From JBBQSU01 sp038234815 (lineage in GTDB: Bacteria > Planctomycetota > Phycisphaerae > Tepidisphaerales > Tepidisphaeraceae): a stretch of DNA of 18,379 bases. The notes beneath the pieces are model-generated. The model ran no database searches, was not told the origin of the DNA, and saw only the letters and a list, made by a program, of their open reading frames with translations. The DNA lies in assembly GCA_038234815.1 (NCBI GenBank), contig JBBQSU010000074.1:1-18379 (forward strand), written 5' to 3'. Position 1 is the stretch's first letter, and the number at the start of each line of letters is the position of its first letter. This document shows, piece by piece, positions 1-5,310 of this stretch. The position numbers were made by a program, and so were the translations under genes.

Positions 1-778
1 CGGCCTAGTCGGGGAAAATTCGCGGATGCTCATGGGCCGCTGGCAGGACGATATTGGCCGATGCCGGCCAGGGGGGATTGACCCTCCGCAAGCACCGACA
101 GCGACAACCGCACCCCGCCGGCGCGTATCAGTCAGCAAAGAAAACTTTGACTTTAGCACCGGTACACGTTCCAAAAATACCCCGATTCGCCAGTTCGCTG
201 CACGCGATTTATGCGAGCGATGTACGGAACGTGTACGTGCATCCAATATTTTGAGTTGGGGCGTATGATTGAGGGTTTGGGGGGGCGTCCCGTTTTTGGT
301 TCACTTCGGCCGCAAGCAGCGGATCCACCAGAATTCCAAGGTCTGGAGCGCTCGCCGCAGATGCGGGTGTTAGCGTGAGAAAAAAGAATAAACGATGAGC
401 CAGTTGTGTCCCCCAACTCAGTGACGACCTCGAATTGATTTCACCGGTGGCGGACATCGACTATATGCGCGATCGGATCGAGTGGCTGCCTTTGCGCCGA
501 TGAGCAAGCGACTTGTGCGCGTTGGGCAATTCTCCCTCATCCGCCAGACAGAGCGAGCCGGGAAATTGGGGCGGGATTGCAGCGGAATCAGGCCCAATGC
601 CGCTGTGTTCGGCGCGAGGAATCACCCAATAAATTCCGCCGACAAGCTGCCGGGGTTTGGCCCACCGTCTTGCGAAATGCGTGCACCGGATTTGTCACTC
701 ATTTATACCCCGACAGGTCAGCGACAGCTGACACGGCATTAAAGACATAATAAACGATGGCCCCTTTATGCCCCCAGT
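1..778. other. Gene-poor stretch without a recognisable gene
   Basis: Several short open frames exist here on both strands, but none has a recognisable family, a good ribosome binding site or convincing composition. Frames at the extreme left edge stop within about 90 to 270 bases and are not recognisable as the tail of a gene. Two similar words, AATAAACGATG at 388-398 and 749-759, lie about 360 bp apart, each followed by a C-run. I read the stretch as intergenic or decayed DNA. Confidence 0.5.
162..236. repeat. 11-bp perfect inverted repeat with 53-base spacer
   Basis: GTACACGTTCC at 162-172 is mirrored exactly by GGAACGTGTAC at 226-236. The long spacer makes a transcription terminator unlikely. 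It could be a pair of protein-binding half sites or chance. No gene clearly starts next to it. Confidence 0.4.
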
Positions 779-961
779 CTACTCATGCTCCCGAAGAAAA
801 CTTGACACAATAAACTCTTTGCCGGTGCGTCGGGATCGAATGCCCTGCAGTGCTTGCTCGTAGTCAGCATCCGAGAGCCATTATCACCAAAGGCCGGCTT
901 GGTCCCGCCGTCGCGTGTGAAGATTCTTGATGGGTTCACCGCCTAAGCGGTAAAGAGGCAT
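779..961 (-). pseudogene. Possible small gene interrupted by two tandem stops
   Basis: An ATG at 961 has a good ribosome binding site (AGGAG, nine bases upstream) and lies 34 bases downstream of the DUF2726 stop, so it would sit in the same transcript. The frame reads 25 codons beginning MPLYRLGGEPIKNL, then hits TGA and TAA back to back (codons 26-27). It continues in the same frame for 33 protein-like codons, including DADYEQALQGIRSRRTGKEF, to a TAG at 779-781. I do not recognise the family. It may be a relic of a roughly 60-residue protein, a real 25-residue peptide followed by chance sequence, or a sequencing error at the stop pair. Confidence 0.28.
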
Positions 962-995
962 AGGGTCTTTCTCCTGGTTCAAGTATGGAATCTCA

Positions 996-1484
996 TCAGC
1001 CCGCATTGAGAAGTGGAAGAATGACTGCCGAAAGCTCGCGTGTTTCATACGCCCGTGAAGTTAAGACTCGCACAAAAGGTAATCCAGCCGCGTTGATCAT
1101 CGTGCCCACCTCCTCGTCCCGTGTCTGCCGTTCTGGTTTAGCGTGAGACGGCTCATCCAGTTCGATGGCGAGCAATGGGCGAAGCGTGGCAGGATCACAG
1201 ATTACAAAGTCAATTGACCGGCGACATATCTTGTTCCACCAAGCGCCGCGACCGGGATTTGTTTGGTTGCTTCCGGGCAAATACAACAATTGACCGAGAG
1301 ACACTTGCGCTAGGATGTGACCCTTGGTTCCCACCACCCGACACAGCACTCGGTAGAAATCGGCCTCTGCATTCGTGACGAAAAACTTATTGATCATCAC
1401 CTTCGGCATTGTCTGTCGGTCACGGTCCGCAACACTGCCGATCTTGCCAAACAAGAAGCCAAGACAGCCTGCTTTTCCGCTCAT
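996..1484 (-). CDS. DUF2726 domain protein (nuclease-fold-like)
   Basis: A 162-residue protein. The C-terminal two thirds (about residues 38-145) match the DUF2726 pattern: an F-x-x-L-like start (DFYRVL), a Q-V-x-L segment near 60, then IDFVICD (91-97), LLAIELDEPSH (104-114), an RDEE segment and AGLPFVRV (133-140). The spaced acidic residues D92 and E108-x-D110 resemble the core of PD-(D/E)XK nuclease folds, to which I believe DUF2726 is related; catalysis is not shown by the sequence alone. The start at 1484 is supported by AGAGGGG ending six bases upstream. It stands alone apart from the possible relic downstream. There is no restriction methylase, transposase or defence gene nearby, so its role is unknown. 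DUF2726 proteins are often single genes in accessory DNA. Confidence 0.75.
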   Translation of the reverse strand: MSGKAGCLGFLFGKIGSVADRDRQTMPKVMINKFFVTNAEADFYRVLCRVVGTKGHILAQVSLGQLLYLPGSNQTNPGRGAWWNKICRRSIDFVICDPATLRPLLAIELDEPSHAKPERQTRDEEVGTMINAAGLPFVRVLTSRAYETRELSAVILPLLNAG

Positions 1485-2023
1485 GATTCGCCCCTCTCAG
1501 TGTGGTCGTTAGTGCTTCATTGAATTCGCCTCAGATCATAACGCGCGCCCTCACGGAATGTAGGATCGGTGCAGAAGCGTCGTCTTGGTGATTGCGTTCT
1601 GGCAAATACCACAACTACTAACCGGAAAACTCGAGAACGGTATTCTAGGCCATACCAGGCTGCCCCCACCCTATAAGAGATAAGGATCCCAAATCGGTCT
1701 CACTGATGGCGGACCACGAACGGGTCATTGCTTATTCTGTCACCCGCCACAATTCGAGGCGAACTGTCCACACAATTCTGACCAACACTTTGCCTCGTAT
1801 CGGGGGCGGTGGTCCTCGGGAATTTGGCCGCAGAGTTGGGGTATCGCATGGGTGACGTGGGCGTTTTATGAATTGGGAACTGAATGCGATGGAAGCGCGA
1901 CGAAAATGTCGCGGCTGAACGCGCGTGGATGATCCTGTCAGCGCACATCTTGGTTTTCTCTGTGCCTATGAGTGAGTGCTAAATTGTGGGCGCCTTTCTT
2001 CTCATATTGCCCAGACCGCCACT
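1485..2023. other. Non-coding or unassigned stretch upstream of DUF2726
   Basis: About 540 bases with no convincing gene on either strand. The longest open frame (minus strand, about 1700-1948) has no recognisable domain and no ribosome binding site worth noting. It presumably contains the promoter of the DUF2726 gene, but I could not identify a good -35/-10 pair. Confidence 0.45.
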
Positions 2024-2057
2024 TTGGTGCGCGAATTGGCGCCAAAAAGCGCACCAA
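2024..2057. repeat. Palindromic element A, upstream of the GT2 operon
   Basis: Arms TTGGTGCGC (2024-2032) and GCGCACCAA (2049-2057) pair perfectly. They enclose a second perfect palindrome, TTGGCGCCAA (2036-2045). The 18-mer at 2028-2045 recurs with one mismatch at 2142-2159 in element B. Two copies of the same motif inside separate palindromes suggest paired binding sites for a DNA-binding protein. Confidence 0.6.
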
Positions 2058-2060
2058 GTT

Positions 2061-2096
2061 TTGACCCCTTTCTAAAAAAATTATATTTTTTATAAT
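2061..2096 (+). promoter_or_regulatory. Promoter-like AT-rich core between the palindromes
   Basis: A consensus -10 hexamer, TATAAT, lies at 2091-2096 in the most AT-rich stretch of this flank. TTGACC at 2061-2066 is a possible -35 element but lies 24 bases from TATAAT. It is 15 bases from the alternative TATATT at 2082-2087. No good -35 exists at the standard 16-18 base spacing from TATAAT. A promoter for the downstream plus-strand operon is plausible because of position and the flanking palindromes. Confidence 0.35.
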
Positions 2097-2138
2097 TCCT
2101 TTATCAGCACAGGTTTAACTGCATTTTGCAGCACTCCA

Positions 2139-2170
2139 AGTTGCGCGAATTTGCGCCAATTCGCGCAACT
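2139..2170. repeat. Palindromic element B, upstream of the GT2 operon
   Basis: Arms of 11 bp, AGTTGCGCGAA (2139-2149) and TTCGCGCAACT (2160-2170), pair perfectly around the ten-base spacer TTTGCGCCAA. The 18-mer at 2142-2159 matches element A at 17 of 18 positions. It lies downstream of the promoter-like core and about 30 bases before a ribosome binding site at 2186-2191, a position suited to an operator. The lack of a T-run after the right arm argues against a terminator. Confidence 0.6.
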
Positions 2171-2199
2171 GTGGGTCTTGGGGTAGAGGAGTATAGTTT

Positions 2200-2646
2200 A
2201 TGACCAACATTCAGTGGATTGCCTTGGTTGCCCGTCTACCCGGGTGCGTTTACGCAGCGCGATTTTCGTTGGCCTCCAGTATCGGATGCAAAAAAAATGG
2301 GACCCTTCCAAGAGCGCGGCGGATGCGGCAAGAGTCTCCGCGAAAAATCGTTGGGACCCCAAAGGGACCTCTTCGGGACCCCCTTTGGACCCCCTTTTTT
2401 CACGAAAATCTGTTCGAATCATGCAAAAATGCCCGACTTTCGACGAATTCTGCCCCGCGTCGTTCCTTTGGATTATCGAACGGGTGCCCAAGCTCGCGGT
2501 TTGAGGCTTGGCCGGCCCCACTCGACGAGTACTCCTCCCGCGCGGCTAGGGACTTGCTTGATCGACCGACGCGGATGGTTATCGTTTTATTAACCGAGCG
2601 CCTAAGCGGTTGCGGAATGGAACAAGCGCCAAGGGCGTCTGGATGA
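2200..2646 (+). CDS. Doubtful leader ORF ahead of the GT2 gene
   Basis: An ATG at 2200 follows a strong ribosome binding site, GAGGAG at 2186-2191, with an eight-base spacer. The 148-codon frame ends in TGA at 2644-2646, which overlaps the preferred GT2 start in an ATGA arrangement typical of translational coupling. Against it: the protein has no recognisable domain, is rich in Arg, Pro and Ser, and runs straight through the 11-bp repeats at 2353-2396. Two other frames are also open over parts of the region. It may be a decayed gene, a short translated leader or chance. Confidence 0.25.
   Translation: MTNIQWIALVARLPGCVYAARFSLASSIGCKKNGTLPRARRMRQESPRKIVGTPKGPLRDPLWTPFFHENLFESCKNARLSTNSAPRRSFGLSNGCPSSRFEAWPAPLDEYSSRAARDLLDRPTRMVIVLLTERLSGCGMEQAPRASG
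2353..2396 (+). repeat. Four tandem 11-bp repeats, consensus GGGACCCCCTT
   Basis: Successive units GGGACCCCAAA, GGGACCTCTTC, GGGACCCCCTT and TGGACCCCCTT start at 2353, 2364, 2375 and 2386, and a T-run follows. The GGACC core recurs exactly every 11 bases, close to one helical turn. A stray GGGACC also occurs at 2299-2304. It lies in the leader region of the GT2 operon. Its function is unknown. Confidence 0.65.
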
Positions 2647-3488
2647 ATACGATGCGCTGCTCTGCTAATCAGATTCGATCGAATCCACCAAAGTGTTTGG
2701 TGGTGATTCCGGCGTTTAACGAGTCGGCTTCGGTGGGCACTTTGGTCCAGCGGCTGCATCGAGCGCTGCCGGGGGTTGATCTGCTGGTGATCGACGACGG
2801 CAGCACCGACAGCACGGCCCGGGCGGTTCCGGGATTCGTGCGAGTGGTCAGCCTGCCGTTTAACCTGGGCATCGGCGGAGCCATGCAAACGGGCTATCGA
2901 TTCGCGGCCATGAACGGATATGACATCGCGATTCAGGTGGATGGCGACGGGCAACATCGGCCGAGTGAAGTGGCGCGGCTGATCGACACGCTTGTTAAGG
3001 GAGAGGCCGACATGGTGTTGGGGTCGCGATTTTTGGAAGGCACGCGGTATCGGCAGACGTTTTTGCGCATGTCGGGCATCCGGCTGCTGGGGCTGCTGAT
3101 TCGGGCCTTGACGGGGCTGGACCTGACCGATTGCACCAGCGGTTTTCGCGCGGTGAACCGCCGGGTGATTCGTGCCTTTGCGCACTGGTATCCCGAGGAT
3201 TATCCCGAGCCTGAAGTGGTGTTGCTGCTGCATCGCGCGCACTTCAGGATCATCGAAGCGCCCGTGCGCATGCGCCAGCGCCGGGCGGGCGCCACCAGCA
3301 TCCCGCTGATGAAGGGGACGTTTTACATGGTAAAAGTAGTAACAGCATTGCTGCTGGACATGATCCGCGCGCCCTGGCCTCAGGGGAAAGTTGAAGAAAA
3401 TGAACCCGTTGCGCAGTCTCATCCTGATCGGATTCGGCCTGAGTCTGCTGATGCTGGCGATGCGCCGGCTCCGCCAGTACAGGCTTAA
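2643..3488 (+). CDS. Family 2 glycosyltransferase, DPM1/polyprenyl-phosphate type
   Basis: A 281-residue GT2 enzyme with a GT-A fold, of the dolichol/undecaprenyl-phosphate sugar synthase type. Such enzymes transfer a sugar from a nucleotide sugar to a polyprenyl phosphate on the cytoplasmic face of the membrane. Visible motifs: VIPAFNES (21-28), VIDDGSTD (49-56), NLGIGGAMQTGY (74-85), the metal-binding QVDGDGQH (98-105) and GSRF (127-130). There is no C-terminal pair of membrane helices. The start at 2643 is preferred because AAGGG lies seven bases upstream; an in-frame TTG at 2610 would add 11 residues. The last roughly 30 residues, from VEENEP onward, are Pro/Ala-rich and are encoded in DNA that also encodes the start of the next gene. 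The neighbouring DUF2304 gene is a usual partner of this subfamily. The sugar substrate cannot be read from the sequence. Confidence 0.9.
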   Translation: MNTMRCSANQIRSNPPKCLVVIPAFNESASVGTLVQRLHRALPGVDLLVIDDGSTDSTARAVPGFVRVVSLPFNLGIGGAMQTGYRFAAMNGYDIAIQVDGDGQHRPSEVARLIDTLVKGEADMVLGSRFLEGTRYRQTFLRMSGIRLLGLLIRALTGLDLTDCTSGFRAVNRRVIRAFAHWYPEDYPEPEVVLLLHRAHFRIIEAPVRMRQRRAGATSIPLMKGTFYMVKVVTALLLDMIRAPWPQGKVEENEPVAQSHPDRIRPESADAGDAPAPPVQA

Positions 3489-3780
3489 AGAGCGGTACGC
3501 GCTGCTGTTTTTTCTGGCCGGGCTGCCCTTTGTCGCACTGGCGCTGTGGCCCAATGGCATCGTCCGGGTGTCAGACTTAGTCGGCATTTCGCAAAGCTCG
3601 CTGATGCTATTGCTGGTGTCGATGTTTCTGTTTCTGATTGTATTTGAGTTGCTCACAATCGTCAGCCAGCAGGATCAGAAAATTACAACGCTGGCGCAAA
3701 TGGTGGGCATCCTGATGGAGCGACAACAGTTGAACGATCGACCGCAAGTTACAAGCGTGGATTCGGAGAAGAAGACGTAA
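3400..3780 (+). CDS. DUF2304 small membrane protein
   Basis: A 126-residue protein with three hydrophobic helices: about 5-22, 32-50 and 65-88. A polar, charged tail follows (QQDQKITTLAQM onward). Size and helix layout match DUF2304 proteins, which commonly sit beside DPM1-like glycosyltransferases and are thought to be their membrane partners; that role is inference. The ATG at 3400 is preferred over a TTG at 3391 because AGGGGA at 3382-3387 is too close to the TTG. The gene overlaps the end of the glycosyltransferase gene by 89 bases in another frame, so the two are probably co-translated. It is 61 bases ahead of the next gene. Confidence 0.8.
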   Translation: MNPLRSLILIGFGLSLLMLAMRRLRQYRLKERYALLFFLAGLPFVALALWPNGIVRVSDLVGISQSSLMLLLVSMFLFLIVFELLTIVSQQDQKITTLAQMVGILMERQQLNDRPQVTSVDSEKKT

Positions 3781-3841
3781 AGCCAGCGGGCGAGGTCGGA
3801 CGTGAAGCCGAACTGTTTACAGGCAAACAAGGAAGTGCAAT

Positions 3842-5032
3842 GTGGGAATGATCGTTCCGATCTTCATCCTTTTGGCCGCGTGGCTGGCCGCAGGCGCGGT
3901 GACGTTTGGCACGGCCGAGCGGTGGGCGGATTTTCACCACGGGCTGGAGGTGATTCTGTGGTCCAGGCGAATGCTCTGGCCGATGGCCGCCCTGGGCGCC
4001 GGCGCGTCGGCGGTGCTGATCGGCTGGAGCATTGGGCAAAGCCGTCGCCGGTGGTGGTTGATCGGCCTGCTGCCGGTGATCGGGCTATTCGGCTGGCGAT
4101 TGCTGAAACAGCGGGAAACCGTCTGGCTGATCGACTCACCCAAGGTGGTAGCAAGCGATGCGGCGACATTTTTGCGCGATGATGATCCGGTGGCCGGGCT
4201 GTATTTTGCCGATCGCGCCTGGGCGGTTCCACTCGGCGCGATGCAGTCACGCCGAGCCATCGTGCTGGAAGACCGCGAGCATCGGGTGGTGGTTATATAT
4301 TCACCTGCCGCCAACCGCTTGGTGGCGTATTCGATCGATCGGGAATTCAAACTCCGCGATCTGGAGTACATCGGTTCCCCTGGCGGGGCGACTTTGCTGT
4401 ATGACCGGCGACTGGGGCAATTCATCAACGGCCTGACGGGCCTTACGCCGGCCGGTGGCAAGCCCGTGGGATTTCGGTCACGGCTGGAGACGTTTAAGTG
4501 TCCGTGGTCGGTGTGGAGAAAGTCGCACCCCGCGGGGAGCGTCGCTCAACTCCCGGTAAATCCGCTGCCCGAGCGCACCGCGCCGGCGTTTGCGGTGGTG
4601 GCGACGACCCAGCCGATCGCAATAGCCAGCGGCGACATCGCCGATCAGCCGGTGAATCTTGCAACACCGGCAGGCCCCCTGCTCCTGCTGCGCGACAAAG
4701 TGAGCGGACAGGTGCGGGCGTTTGATCGGCATCTGGACGACGACCTGGTCGTTCGGTTCGTGCCCAATATCGACCCCAAGCGACCGGCGGCGCGACTGCT
4801 GGATGCCGACACCATGACCGGCTGGACCGGCCTTGGCATGGCGGTTGATGGCCGGCCGGAATATCAGGGCAAGCGTCTGTCGGCGTATTTGGTGGAGGAC
4901 GGTCTCGACTTTGACACGATGAAGCGATGGTATCCGACGCTGCAACGTGTGGAAGTAACGCCAGACGCCATCGGTAAACCGATCGTGCCAGAGACGGTGA
5001 AGCCGACACGAAGTCGCAGGGGAAAACGGTGA
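3842..5032 (+). CDS. DUF3179-like protein with three N-terminal membrane helices
   Basis: A 396-residue protein. Hydrophobic helices lie at about 4-22, 43-62 and 70-88, followed by a soluble domain from about 100. The domain resembles DUF3179: RDDDPVAGLYFADRAWAVPL (112-131) matches the N-terminal segment, in which the family reads 'D.DPV.G....G.A.AYPL'. DADTMTGWTGLGMAVDG (321-337) matches the C-terminal 'D..TGS.W....G.AV.G' segment. A W-x-x-x-x-P region follows at about 363. The usual YCPLCG-type cysteine motif is replaced by IYSPAANR (152-159). The only cysteine is C220 in FKCPWSVW. The start is a GTG with AAGGAAG six bases upstream; an ATG two codons later is the alternative. It is probably in one operon with the preceding GT2 and DUF2304 genes. 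DUF3179 function is not established. Confidence 0.7.
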   Translation: MGMIVPIFILLAAWLAAGAVTFGTAERWADFHHGLEVILWSRRMLWPMAALGAGASAVLIGWSIGQSRRRWWLIGLLPVIGLFGWRLLKQRETVWLIDSPKVVASDAATFLRDDDPVAGLYFADRAWAVPLGAMQSRRAIVLEDREHRVVVIYSPAANRLVAYSIDREFKLRDLEYIGSPGGATLLYDRRLGQFINGLTGLTPAGGKPVGFRSRLETFKCPWSVWRKSHPAGSVAQLPVNPLPERTAPAFAVVATTQPIAIASGDIADQPVNLATPAGPLLLLRDKVSGQVRAFDRHLDDDLVVRFVPNIDPKRPAARLLDADTMTGWTGLGMAVDGRPEYQGKRLSAYLVEDGLDFDTMKRWYPTLQRVEVTPDAIGKPIVPETVKPTRSRRGKR

Positions 5033-5043
5033 ACGGCCATGCG

Positions 5044-5292
5044 TCAAATTCGCGTTTTAAACCCCATCGCCCGCAGCGCACACCAGCCGGCCAGCGATTC
5101 GAAAACGCAAAACACCCCGGCGATCAGCAGAAATGCCGTAAATGTCCACGCGCTGGCGCTGGCAGAGGGCAAGGCCCACGCCACGAGCGAAATGGCGCCG
5201 ATCGCGAGCGTCACCAGGCCGGCGAGCCAGCGGGCGCGCTTTCCGCAGGCGTCGATATTGCAAGCCAATGCCGATTTAATTCGGTTCCACAT
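5044..5292 (-). CDS. Small two-helix membrane protein, DUF2892-like
   Basis: An 82-residue protein with helices at about 23-41 and 48-66 and the C-terminal signature GWCALRAMGFKTRI. The two-helix hairpin ending in a G-x-C then G-x-x-T segment resembles the YgaP transmembrane domain family (DUF2892). No rhodanese domain is attached. It begins 18 bases after the permease stop in the same direction, so it is probably the last gene of the ABC operon. Its stop lies 11 bases from the stop of the convergent DUF3179 gene. I see no strong ribosome binding site, which fits read-through translation. Function unknown. Confidence 0.6.
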   Translation of the reverse strand: MWNRIKSALACNIDACGKRARWLAGLVTLAIGAISLVAWALPSASASAWTFTAFLLIAGVFCVFESLAGWCALRAMGFKTRI

Positions 5293-5310
5293 CTAAAGAC
5301 GCACAATATG

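Noticed and set aside
323..416. Minus-strand frame with a proline-rich, protein-like stretch in the left flank
   Set aside because: No start signal and no recognisable family. Two overlapping minus frames look equally protein-like, so neither can be supported.
802..824. TTGACA at 802-807 as a plus-strand -35 element
   Set aside because: No acceptable -10 hexamer follows at 16-18 bases and no plus-strand gene follows.
2139..2170. Palindrome B as a rho-independent terminator
   Set aside because: No gene ends just upstream on either strand and no T-run follows either arm.
941..2610. Shared word GCCTAAGCGGT at 941-951 and 2600-2610
   Set aside because: An 11-base match between two places is expected many times by chance in a window of this size.
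2400..3656. 418-codon open frame on the minus strand
   Set aside because: Antisense to the GT2 and DUF2304 genes, whose motifs are unambiguous. Composition is typical of a shadow frame.
4478..5081. Minus-strand open frames of 189 and 195 codons
   Set aside because: Shadows of the C-terminal DUF3179 domain in other frames, without ribosome binding sites.
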